A DNA stretch of 64,000 nucleotides from Saururus chinensis (lineage: Eukaryota > Streptophyta > Magnoliopsida > Piperales > Saururaceae): positions 14,290,995-14,354,994 of the forward strand of contig CP141142.1 in the NCBI GenBank assembly GCA_035235625.1. The letters are read 5' to 3'. The position numbers were made by a program, and so were the translations under genes. Below the pieces are notes generated by a model. The model saw only the letters and a program-made list of their open reading frames with translations, made no database searches and was not told where the DNA came from. Positions 21,950 through 33,290 of this stretch are shown here, in pieces. Position 1 is the first letter of the stretch. The number at the start of each line of letters is the position of its first letter.

Positions 21950-22436
21950 ATGGAAGATGCACCATCCCACCTGTTAGTACTGTATGCATCACAAACAGGA
22001 AATGCGTTGGATGTTGCAGAGCGTGTTGTCCGTGAAGCTGGACGATTAGGGTGCCCTGTCACAATGTTCTCTATTGACGATTTTAATGTGGTACAGTGCA
22101 AAGCTTTTTGACCTGTGTACTATTGGCTTATTTATTGGTTGAACTTGTATCATGAATTTATAATGATCTTTTGAAAGTTAAATTAAATCTTGGTTAAGTC
22201 TTTCAATTTGCAAATAACGAATAAGCTAGGATGCTAGAACTTTTAGATGCATCCTATAATTGGTTGTGACTCTCAGTTTCATCTACATGTTTTATGTCAC
22301 CGCCAGGGAGGAATAATGGTATATTTTGAATTTGACTGACTAGAGATAGTTAAGGAATTTTTTTCAGTTGTAATTGAATAATAAATATGTCAAGTGTTTG
22401 GCAATATAGTTTAATTTGTATGGTGTATTTTAGGGG

Positions 22437-22508
<72 letters not shown>

Positions 22509-25500
22509 TCATTAAGACCTCTTTATGTCTATTTAAACATCTGTAAGGGGTATGAATCAGTAATAAATGAGAATTGCGTCAGTTTATCTCTCTTCTGTTC
22601 CTCTAGAATTTGTCACCTTCTCTCTCTTCCCTTTCCTTCCCTGTTTCACAATTTGAGAGCTTTTGGATTGAATTGTGTTACCAAATTCATCTGAGTGCCC
22701 TAGATGGCTTGGATTAGGTATACTTGAAAATGATAATGAGTGGTGAGGTATCTATCTTCGGTTTTTTTTTGCTTAATTAGATAAACTACTATTTTGTATA
22801 GTCCTTTATGGATTAATTTGATGTGGTAACTCGTTTGGCAGAGTTCTTTACCTTTTAAGAACACAATAATTTTTGTTGTTTCGACAACTGGTCAGGGGGA
22901 CACACCAGATTCCATGAAGGTATTTATCAAATGAATCTTCATTTTGAGAGTCCTGATTAAAAATGGAGACGATTTTGTATTCTAATTTAATATTTTACTC
23001 ATTTACAATTTGGTAGGTTTTTTGGAAGTTTCTACTCCAAAGAAATTTGAGTCCTCGTTGGCTGCAGAGGGTGCAGTATGCTGTTTTTGGATTGGGTGAT
23101 TCTAGCTATCAAAAGTTTAATGTAAAGTCATCTTTTATATTTGTTATTTTGCGCAAATTTTTTCCTGTTTTTTAGCACATAGTAAATAGAAGTATGGACT
23201 ATGGAGTCAAACTGTGAAAGTTATATATCAATAGGTTATGGAATTATATATTTTTATCTTTAGTTGTGTTTTATATTGAAGCACAGCCATCTTTTAGTTC
23301 TTGCCTTTCATATTTTAAAGTCAAATTGTATCTAGATTCTTGTTGACTTGCAGTTAGTAGGTTTTGCATTGGGACTTTATGATATTTGATGCAAGGAGGA
23401 GGTTTTTCTTTTAGATATTAAGTTCCAACTTCTTTTGGCACATTCATAGTTGTGCAATCTTTTCCCATTTATTTGGAATAACTTTCACCAAATTTCCTCT
23501 AATGTAATCTGCTTTTAAAGTGCTTCATCTTACGTAGTTTGGATATAGATGAACTGAAGGCTGACTAAACCTTTTTGTTGAAAATTATATACATGTTATG
23601 AGATTATCAGTTTTGCTTATTGTAACCTGTACTATATTTTTTATTTATTGGCTGTAGTTTACTGCAAAGAAGTTGGACAAAAGACTTGCAGATCTTGGGG
23701 GAAAACCTATTATTGAAAAAGGTTTAGGGGATGACCAACACACTTCTGGGTATATTTACAACTCTATGATGTTTTACTATCCTGTTAATCTAGTAGCTAA
23801 TGTTTTCACGTGTCAGGTTCATTTTTGAAAGTGGAGCTGCTTGCTTGTACCCTGTTATAGTCATGGAATCAACACTGAAATTATTAAAAAGATGCAAATT
23901 AGTCCAACAAATTGAGCATCTATATTTGAAAAACAAGGGGCTCTTCCTTTATATAAGCTGGTTGTGGCAATCGCAGAATCATCTCATCAGTGCTTGCCAC
24001 ATCAGCTTCAAAGTAAGGGGGTACCAAAAGAGGGTGTGCAGTAACCAAAATTTTAATGTTTCTGATTTTCTAATAGATTAAGTGATTATTTACACACAAT
24101 AGAGAGCTGCAAGGGCCTTCGTATTTTAACATTGACATATTATATGTTTTTTCAAAATATCTAATATTTTGTTAATGTGTTCTCTATGTATAGGTATGAA
24201 GGAGCTTTAGATCCTTGGTTATCTAATTTATGGAATGCTTTAAAACAAATGAAGCCTACCATGTTCCCATGCAACTTGGAGAGGTTAAATACAAAATCCT
24301 TGGATAAACCCAAATTTCAAATTACATATCATGATTCTAATGGAGTTCAGGCTCCTATTATACCATCCCCAGGTTACATTTTCTCACTTATAAGAATTGG
24401 AAGTATCTTCATTAAGGTCAAAAAATAGGATTTTACAACTTGTGTAATTCTGTGGACTATGATGGAATCAAAATGGTACCTTTTATTGTTCAGATCTAAA
24501 GTATCTTGGTCTGCTGATTGGGAGAGCTCGCTCTATGTCCCCTGGCATGGTACGCAGAGATGATAACAGGCCTCACTTCTTTTTACAGATGGTATAATGT
24601 TTTTCTTGGTTTGACTTCTCATATTTATGTTCTGATGCATTATATTTTAAACTTTTTTAATACATCCATTTTCTTTGAATGCCCAAAAATCTAAAACATT
24701 ATCTTAATGTAGTAACTAGTAAGAATTGTTAGAAAGAAATTTTAACAGAATGGAAATTATAAAATTCGTCCTTCCTAATTCTTAAATATTCAATGTTTCG
24801 CATGTGTTATGGCTACATAGAAAGCATTTGTTGATATTCTATTGAATTGTTACTATTTTTTGTGTTAGACAGAAAACCAGAAGTTAACAAAGGTGGGATG
24901 TGGAAAAGATGTCCGTCATTTTGAATTTGAACCACTTTTATCAGTGAGTAAATAGTACAGTTGTCAAAAGTGAATATATCCAATGTTTGTCTTGTCACTT
25001 GTTGCAAAATGTCTCCAATTTTTTTTTCGTTTTACCCTGGTAATGGTTGAAATAGTTGTCTGCTGGGTTCTTTTTAGGATATTGAATATCAAGTGGGAGA
25101 CGTTATTGAGATTCTACCGAGTCAGAATCCTTCTGCCGTGAATGCATTTCTGGATCGTTGTAATCTAAACCCTGATACTTACATCACGGTAGGTATTCTT
25201 CTGATGCAAAAGTAACTGTAGTGGTTATTTATATGATTGTATGCTATGTATTTTAAGTATTCTAATATTTTTGTTTAATTGACTTTTCAATTTTACCCTC
25301 ATCACTTTTTGGCTTCATTGAAAAACTAAGGCCATATGTTACAGATTCAACGAAATGATATTGATTTTTCCTCGAATGAGTCAAGGGAGTCTGTTAAACT
25401 TAGAGATTATGTGGAAAAGACGATGGATGTATCATCAGCAACTCCTCGACGTTATTTCTTTGAGGTGACGTGACCTTTTTGCATAGAGGGGATGGCTTTC

Positions 25501-28161
25501 AATGTTCAAATAAATATTTTACAAATAAGAAGGCCTCATTTAGAATGTGGTCAACCTTTAACTTGTAGCACTTAATTGATTTTGCTAGTTTTGTAATCAA
25601 TGGTTCATCAATTTGCTGAAATTTTATAATCTAGATTCAGCCACACGAATAGGGAAATAAAATATCTAGAGTTAACGTTAATGAACTATAAGGTTAAACT
25701 TGCTTTCAGTAAAATAGAATTCTTGCTGCTAATATCAGACTAGCAAGCATCTAAAAGAGCTAACTCCAAAAGATAATCTTTGTAGAGGAAGTTTGGGTAT
25801 TTTTACTTCTAATAGAGTGAATTTTCCTTCTGCATTACTTATGCCAGATTTTTTTTACCAATTGTCTAGATGTATAGTCTGGTGATGATCTCACAGATGA
25901 GTTTGATAAGAAAATTCTCTAGGACTCGGGAAAAAATAAAATATTTGTTTGCATGTAATCAAGAAGAAAAGGGGGATAAGAAAAAAGAGAGGAGGAAGAG
26001 AAGAGGGAGATTGGGAAGGTTGAACAGGGAATAAGAAGTTGGAAGATGATAAGGAAAATAGAGCAAGAAGTACAAATAAGATGCATATGTCAAAAAAGAA
26101 GGAAGAGAGGAAGTTGAAGAGGCAGACAGGAAGACTATTCTGTCCGCTATAGGATTTTTATCACCTCTAAGAAAAGCATCATACACTCTTTTCTAAAGCT
26201 AATTTGATCAAGCCTATCACTTAGCAATGTAAGTGGGGCTGGTGAGCTAATTATTCAAAACAATTTCAACTGGAGGTGATTTATGTTCTCAAGTTTACAT
26301 TTATTAGAGCAGCGATTTATGCTCTCATTAATTTTACATATGTTGGAGTATATTATATTGATGGAATACTTCCAACAAAGTGCCTGAGCAGTGTTACTGA
26401 TATAAACGGCAATAATTAATTACCAATTCAGTGAAGCATTTTAATGATGATCAATTATTTATGTCAATATTAGGTCATGAGTTTCTTTGCTGCTGCTGAC
26501 CATGAAAAAGAAAAGCTTGAATTTTTTGCCTCACCTCAAGGAAGAGACGATTTATACGAATATAACCAAAAAGAGCGTAGAACTGTTTTGGAGGTAAAAA
26601 ATCTTTACGATATCATGGAGGCCTTGAATCTCTTAGTTTGTCTCTTCTTTTACATGGTTATTTGTTTTGATCTCTGTTAAACAACAATCTTCCAATGCAG
26701 GTACTTCAGGACTTTCCCTCAGTACAGATGCCCTTTGAATGGTTGGTGCAACTAGTTCCGCCATTGAAAACAAGAGCCTTTTCGATTTCTTCTTCTATGT
26801 TGGCCCATCCAAATCAAGTGCATTTGACGGTTAATGTTGTGTCATGGATGACTCCTTTAAAAAGGAAACGATCTGGACTGTGCTCGACGTGGTTAGCTGA
26901 ACTTGATCCTCACAAAGGTATAAGATATCCATGGAAAATATATCATAAATTAATTTTTTCTTTTGTTTCAACCTTTTGTTATTTAGGTTAAAGACAGTCT
27001 CATCCTTGTGTTGTAATCTTGCTCGTGAAAAAATTGCATCATATTCTCAATTTTATCAATTTGTGATCAGTTGGTTTGGCAATCAAGGAGGAAAGACTGA
27101 AATAGGGATCCATGCTGGGTACTCTTTAATAGCCAATCTGATCTTTTTCTGCAGGAGTTTATTACTCTAGTATGATTGTACTTCTTGCTGAATTTCTGAA
27201 GCATTTGAGGGTTGGGGTGACCACACATATTTTGATTGTCTCCACATTTGCCTTTGTTTTTGTTTGTATATTCATTTGAACATAAAATGTTTTGGCATGA
27301 ATTGCCATGGTGGCCCTCAAGTTCCATTTGGAGTGTGGACTCCCATCCGAATTAAAATTACTTAGCTTGAATAAATTGAATGAAGAAGCTGTAGTCCAAT
27401 TTATTATACATGTCATTTGGGTGCATAAAAAGTTTTGGATGCTTTGAATAATTTGGTAGGCTGGGAATTTCCATCTGACAAGAAGAGGTTTGTAAAAAAA
27501 AAAGTGCATTGATTGTATCATCATGAAAATGCAGAAGATTGTGCATTATTATGTAGTAGTAATTGCTAATTTTGTTGGTTGTGCTATAATGATTTGTTTG
27601 CTGAATCATGCAATCTTCTGTAAATGACAAGGTGAACATATTCCTGCTTGGATCAATAGAGGTACACTTGCTCCTCCACCACCTTCACTCCCTCTTATTC
27701 TTGTCGGACCTGGCACGGGCTGTGCTCCCTTCCGTGCATTTGTGGAGGAACGGGCAGTACAAAGAGAATCTGGACTCACAGCACCCACTCTTTTCTTCTT
27801 CGGTTGTCAAAATGAAAGCAGTGACTTTCTTTATCGAGACTTTTGGCTTGCCCATGCTAACTCTTTCGGGGTATTGTCTGAAGAAACGGGTGGAGGTTTC
27901 TTTGTTGGATTTTCAAGGGATCAACCAGAAAAGATTTATGTACAGCACAAGATGAAGGAACAACGGCAACGAATTTGGGCTTTGTTATGTGCAGGAGCTG
28001 CCATCTATGTTGCAGGTTCTGCAACGAAAATGCCAGCTGATGTTTTAGCTACTATGGAAGAAATTGTATCGACTGAAGGTGGCCTGCCACGAGAGTCAGC
28101 AGCAAGGTGGCTCAAGAAGCTAGAAAAGGAAGGTAGGTATAACGTTGAAACATGGTCATAA
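21950..28161 (+). CDS. NDOR1: NADPH-dependent diflavin oxidoreductase 1 (ATR3/TAH18 family), 12 exons
   Basis: Known role: a cytosolic FMN/FAD flavoprotein that moves electrons from NADPH to anamorsin/DRE2 for cytosolic iron-sulfur protein assembly. Exons: 21950-22090, 22842-22919, 23017-23121, 23658-23749, 24194-24372, 24494-24591, 24869-24943, 25078-25188, 25345-25464, 26474-26593, 26701-26917, 27632-28161. All introns are GT-AG and the spliced frame totals 1866 bp (621 residues) with no stop. Motifs: FMN loop LYASQTGN (11-18), STTGQGD (61-67), FGLGDSSY (97-104); FAD sites RAFSISS (398-404) and GLCSTWL (432-438); NADPH site GPGTGCAPFR (471-480), FFGCQNESSDFLYRDF, YVAGSATKMP; C-terminal YNVETWS. 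The length fits plant homologues (about 620). The start is the Met eight residues before the first flavodoxin strand. Exon 1 could instead end 3 bp earlier. The gene appears intact. Confidence 0.96.
22440..22505. repeat. (TA)n microsatellite, about 33 units, in intron 1 of NDOR1
   Basis: An uninterrupted TA run of about 66 bp lies within the 751 bp first intron, 350 bp after the donor. It is likely length-polymorphic. Confidence 0.97.
25963..26130 (+). repeat. Purine-rich tract in intron 9 of NDOR1
   Basis: About 165 bp made almost entirely of A and G (AAGAAAAGGGGGATAAG, GAGAGGAGGAAGAGAAGAGG) in the 1009 bp intron between exons 9 and 10. No coding sense is seen on either strand. Confidence 0.6.
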
Positions 28162-28344
28162 CTGTGTCATGCCGCAAGGTCTGCGTTGTGATTTATTGAG
28201 AGATAGGTACAAGCAGGTGTACTTTTTCTTGAGTTTTGGAGCAATTTGGTTTAGGCCTTTGATTGGTGTCTGTCTCGCCCCCTCTGACCGTATTGGCATT
28301 ACAGTGCGGTTAAAAGCAAATGCAGATGGGTTGTAGGCTGAGCT
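28162..28344 (+). other. 3' flank/3' UTR of NDOR1
   Basis: About 180 bp between the stop codon and the 3' end of a LINE in the opposite orientation. No canonical AATAAA was found. Confidence 0.5.
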
Positions 28345-29650
28345 CAAAGGGAACTGATGCGGATTTCTTTCTTTTTTTTAATACAAAGGAAGCCATAAAG
28401 GCTAACAACCGCGAAACAGAATCCCTACAAATACAATCCATGAGGAACAGAGGGCTGCAGTCACTCCACGAGTAAAAAATTTGCTGTAAAGCGCAAAGCA
28501 AGAGAATTCGTGAAGCCATTTACGACACAAAATTTTGAAAGTTAAGAAACCATGTAATCCATCAGTTGGTTTAAAATAAAAGTTCTCTGCCCCTAAATAT
28601 CTTGAATCACTTGGAGGCAGTCGCACAGTCACTATCGATAATCATAGAAGACACTCAGGTCAAACGCCATTGAGATTGCTTTCCCTATAGCTAGAAGTTA
28701 AGCCATATGAGCATCTTTCACCCCACGTATAGAAGCAGAAACTTCCTTTAGCCTTTCCTCTCCAGTCTTGCTAAACTCCTCATTCATGGGAAATAGGCTT
28801 GTAACCCCCATCAAAATTTAGCTTAGCATACGCTCTAGGATGGTACCAAGAGAATCTAATTCAAGGGAAGTGGCTACTTGGATCATATCACCTGTTCTAA
28901 AAAACTTTGTGTAGAGCACCCTCCGACACAAATTTTTGCTTCTGTCGATTTTCCTTACATAATGGCTAATTTTCGAGGACGCTAAATAGACCAAGCAGTG
29001 ACTGCAAATTTCTCCACATTTGATTCGGAACACTAAATAAGACATCAGAATAAAAGACCTTATTGAGCTTCATGACATTCCCAAAGAGCATGAATGGGAG
29101 TCTCCTCTTTACAGATTTCACAAAGAGCATTTGGAATCAGATAACGAACCATAAGATTACTTCGGGTTGGAATGATTTCCTTCCACTTGCGCCATAAGAG
29201 TATTGAGATTTTCGTAGGGAGTTTTAAGTGCCAACCCTGGTGCCTTAATTTCTTCTCTACATTTTATTTGGAATTTTCAGGCTGCTCATTATTTCGAACC
29301 AAGTCTATAGCCGTCGTATGTGCACTTCTTACTGAGAATTTACCTTTTAAGTTTGCCATCCAACCTAGTTGGTTGGGCGAATGGGGTTCATCAAGCTGAG
29401 TCAGCGTCCACGGCAAAAATACTGCTTTAACTAAGTTCACATTCCAGTCCCCAGTAGATTGTTCGAAGAGTTTGTGACACTGTGGCGTCTTGAGGCAGCT
29501 GAAGGCAAGGAGAAAACACTCTATGCGCAGTCGAATCAGAAGCCAACAATCTTCCCAAATTTTGACACGTTGTCCATATCCAATACGCCAACAAGACCCT
29601 CTTTCAATGATTGTACGCCATTCATCCTATATTTATAGCTTCATTTAATT
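28345..29650 (-). mobile_element. 5'-truncated LINE (non-LTR retrotransposon), end of RT ORF and RNase H
   Basis: On the minus strand the text runs from 'WRTIIERGSCWRIGYGQ' and 'VKIWEDCWL' (29620-29560), through 'NLMVRYLIPNALCEICKEE' and 'TPIHALWECHEAQ' (29150-29070, the zf-RVT zinc-knuckle region of plant LINEs), to an RNase H-like end ('RGVKDAHMA', 'LLAIGKAISMAFDL', near 28720-28640). Stops and shifts are frequent, so it is dead. A minus-strand A-rich tail (TTAAAAAAAAGAAAG) at about 28368-28382 marks the 3' end. The catalytic RT part is absent, as expected from 5' truncation. No clear target duplication. Confidence 0.82.
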
Positions 29651-30439
29651 TTTTAAAATAACTAAAATTAATTTTTTAAAACAAATCAAATGGAGCTATT
29701 AATGTGGACCCTAGGGAGTACTTGCTACAATTATGTTTTGCAGCATAGGAAGGATTACTTCTCTCTACACCATATAGAAAAAATAAAGACTTAGTATAAT
29801 GGATAAAACATCAGCCTTGTTTGGCCAATGGTTCAAGTTTGAAGGCTTTCAAATTCTTAAATCCCCTCTTGTTTCAGGGGAGCATAGCGTGCTAATTAAT
29901 ATAATGAATATCTTTCCTTTGTCCCCACCAATACTCCTTTCATAGACCATTGTAATTTTAAAACAACTCCTGATGTAAGTAGGTATAGCTTGAGCCATTG
30001 CCTTTGCAAGAATTTCCCAGCTGAAAGTTCTTGCAAAAATGAAAAACAAGGCAATAATAAGTGTTTCATACGCAAGATGACTAATAATGTTGCCAATGAT
30101 TGCTATTTTAAATGCAAAATATGCATGCATCATACTCATGCCCCAAAGGGTTGTAAAATATAAACAAAAGAATCAAACTCATTTTACTGAAATGGAGGAT
30201 AATCAAAGTCAATGCCACCTTTCTATTATTATATGAACACATAAAAAATATCTAAAGATGCATAATACTTGGATAGTTGTTGTAGTAATTACATGATGGG
30301 GAATCTGGGCTTTGTGAAGCTTGAAGAAAATGTAAACTCTCAAGTTAAGCTTGGAAATGGTCAAAAAGTATAGTGTTAAAGGCAAATGAGTCATTTTGCC
30401 CAATTAAAGAGGTAAATCTAAACACATTCATAATATTTT
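29651..30439. other. AT-rich spacer, no gene seen
   Basis: Small frames on both strands without recognisable protein. It contains the tRNA-like segment listed separately. Confidence 0.5.
29788..29848 (+). other. tRNA-like promoter segment (possible SINE head or tRNA pseudogene)
   Basis: TTAGTATAATGGATA resembles box A and GGTTCAAGT (29830-29838) resembles box B of RNA polymerase III promoters, with box-A-to-box-B spacing close to that of a tRNA. The acceptor, anticodon and T stems do not pair convincingly, so a functional tRNA is unlikely. Confidence 0.3.
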
Positions 30440-33290
30440 TTATGTTCCCGGTTTGCCTTGCCAGGCCTATACCCTAGCACATAATCAACTTAGCCAACAA
30501 CTCTTGCTATCAAGCCTGCTTAGGGATAAGATTCTTTTGCATAGAAAAGTAATTTGTAGCAATATTGCCAGTCCTTACAAGGAACCTACCACCCAGCAGC
30601 TAATGCCTTTATGTCCTACGACAATGGACAATCATCGTCATCTCCTTCTAGTGGTCCGAGATCAAGTTTGCGACTTTTTGTATGCAATGGGATGACCTTC
30701 TTGGATTAAGACACCTCCAATTGCATGATTAGAAGCATTTGTTTGTACCTCAAAAGGGGCATCAAACTCACGGAGTCTGAGCACAATATTAGAGGATACA
30801 ACATCCTTAAGCCACTCAAATGTAGTTTGGCATGCTTCGAATTACCTCCAAGGCTTGTCTTTCTTCAAAATATTTGTCAACACTGCGACCTTCTTGGAGT
30901 TATTCTTGATGAATCATCTATAGCATTTTGCGAGACTCAAGAAAGATTTCAACTCAGTGACCTTTGTCAGGGATTGCCATTCCACAATGGACCTATCTTT
31001 CTTTCCGTCCATCCTCACCCTTCCCTATGACAATGAACTCAAATAAGTCATATCGAGTAACCATCAATGTCTTGGACTCATCTCTTGTAGCAATACACAC
31101 TGCCAAAGCTTAACCAGATATCCAACCTAGAGAAAAAGGAAGGTTTAGCCAATCGATTGAACAAGTCAACCACCAAGGTGATTGGATACTTCTTCTCCAT
31201 AATCTAGTACAATATTTTGTAAACAACACATAACTAAAGGGACCCATCCTACTTCCACTAAAATAGAACAAACACTCCATAGGGAACTTTGGGCGGTAAA
31301 AAAAAGCTTGACTTCATTAGTTCTTCCAACTATTTCTTGAGTTCAACAAGATTTGATGGAGCCATGCAGTAAGGAGCCTATGCTGGAGGGTGAGCTCCTA
31401 GAAACAACTCTATTGAATGATCAACCGTTCGTTGGGGGGAAGGTTTGTGGAAGTTCTTATGGCATAACATCCGCAAACTCGTTCAGCATCCCTCCATTCT
31501 AGGATAGCACCGATTATTCCTTCATCCGTCTCCACTGTCGAGACCAAGTAGGTCTTATGCCCTTGCTCAAAGCCTTTAATCACTTGCAAGGCAGCCACAA
31601 CTTGCAACTACTTGTCTCCTCTGTTCCCAACAACAAAGCAAAGGAATTTCTCATCGCCAATGAATATGCCCCTAACATGGGGCATGACGGAAACCTTTTC
31701 CCTTTGCAGAAAATTAATCCGTAAGATTACTTCAAAGTCATCCAAAGGAATGACAGTTAAGCATACCTTTCCCTTCCATTCACCAATATGCAACAACACA
31801 TCATTGATGATACCTAAAACAGGGGATGCTTCAGAGCTAATAGCCTTCATTCGGGCTTGACCATTCATCATCTAAAGTCCCTATTTTTCAATGCATCTAT
31901 TGCTAGAAAATTGTGCATGGCACTAGTGTCAACCATTGCCCGTACATCCTGCTTGTCAAGTATGTCTACCACATACATCAATTCATCAGATTCCACCTTC
32001 TAATTGCAGATGATACTCATGAGTTATTAGGGATTCATATGCATTGTGGTCTCCTCCTTGTCTGACGAGGACTTGTCTTCAACCATGATAGCGTTCATCT
32101 TCTCCTTAATCAGACATTCCTTTGTGTGATGAGGGCTTCGATAGATGAAGCAACCCGAACTATTTTTCTTGTAAGAGTCGGATTGCTCACCTTCTTGCCT
32201 TTGAACCCATTCTTCTTTCCCTTATCATTGCTTTGGCCACCCTTAGAAGGAAAGACCTTGTTCTCTTTCTTCTATCAGGATATCACATTTGTAACCCAGT
32301 AGATGCTATGTGGTGGTGGTGATGGCTTCAGAGAGAACATTTTATGCCTTTGCAATTCATTTTGTGCCCAACCTTAGAGTCTTGTTAGGAAGTTAAACAA
32401 CTTGTCTGTCTCAGTCATGTGTTTGATATCATGGAGGAGGGACTAAAACATCTTGACACAATCCCTAACAGTACCTATTTTCTTCAACTGTCTGAGCGAC
32501 TCTCGTGCAACCCATGATGTGTTCGTGGGGGGGGGGGGAGCTGCTCCCTCAGTTCCTTCTTCATTCTGTACCACATATGAATTCTTGGACATCATGTCAA
32601 AGAATCATCCTCAACTCTAGTCCACCACCATAGCTTTGTACTCCCTCGAGGTACAAGCTTGTCACAGTCACTTTCTCTTCATTCGGGGATATGAGTAATC
32701 TCAAAGAATTGCTTCCTATCCCAAATAAAGTTCTTGATGTCCTTCGCATTTTGTTAACTAGAGTATGCTTTGTGTTTTGGCACCTTGGCTTTCTTCATGG
32801 ACTGAAGGGACTTGGGCCTCGATTCCATCTCCATAGAAGGGTTGTGTTTAGAAGGGCCCTTTCCAACAAAGCCACCCTATTCAACGTCTCATTGAACTTA
32901 CCCACAGTATCACCTATCAACTGTTGCAATATGTGCCTAAGGAAGTCTGCTGTTTCAATCATATCTGCAGCCAACATTGTATAGCGGGCAACATCGATCT
33001 CTAGCAGAATTGCCTTCCCACAAATCGTTTGCATAAGGAGCAATCTTCACAAGAGATAATTACCAGTCAAAGGCCCCAAGGCGCTCCTGAATAGCTTGTA
33101 AGGAGGCCTAGACTTTTGCCAGCATGCCATTTGTGATGTCCATTGCGTCCACCTTTGCTTCAAGATCTTCCATGCATATCAACACTGAATCCACCATGGA
33201 TCATCAACTCTGTGCCTTCAAAATCAGCCAAAATCCTGAAAGATCCCGACAATGAAACTAGCTGACATGAGGACAAAGCTTTTGCTTGGT
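30440..33290 (-). mobile_element. Minus-strand Ty3/Gypsy remnant: gag to RNase H, no integrase
   Basis: Reading leftward: gag N-terminal helix (33043-32795), a zinc-knuckle remnant 'CFIYRSPHHTKEC' (~32165), protease with 'RAMVDTSAMHNFLA' (~31950), the post-protease strand 'GEWKGKVCLTVIPLDDFEVI' (31774-31715), RT start 'APYRMAPSNLVELKK' (~31360), RT connection 'FIKNNSKKVAVLTNILKK' and RNase H 'FEVQTNASNHAIGGVLIQ' (~30770-30700) to 'PKQA' (~30500). Stops are frequent; protease DTG is DTS. The RT centre around YVDD is unreadable. Pol ends abruptly at about 30440, and LTRs were not identified. Confidence 0.82.
31410..31871 (-). pseudogene. Protease/RT linker of the minus-strand Gypsy remnant
   Basis: Two adjoining open minus frames, 31871-31608 (87 residues, 'LHIGEWKGKVCLTVIPLDDF' and 'VILRINFLQREKVSVMPH') and 31607-31410 (65 residues, 'LQVIKGFEQGHKTYLVSTVE'), separated by a stop. 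They match the segment between the protease active site and the RT palm in plant Gypsy polyproteins. Confidence 0.75.

Noticed and set aside
27742..28161. Short separate gene at the end of NDOR1
   Set aside because: It is simply the second half of exon 12. Residues before it (27632 onward) carry the NADPH site and join in phase to exon 11.
29788..29848. Functional tRNA gene
   Set aside because: Box A and box B words are present but the cloverleaf stems fail to pair. It is kept only as a tRNA-like segment.
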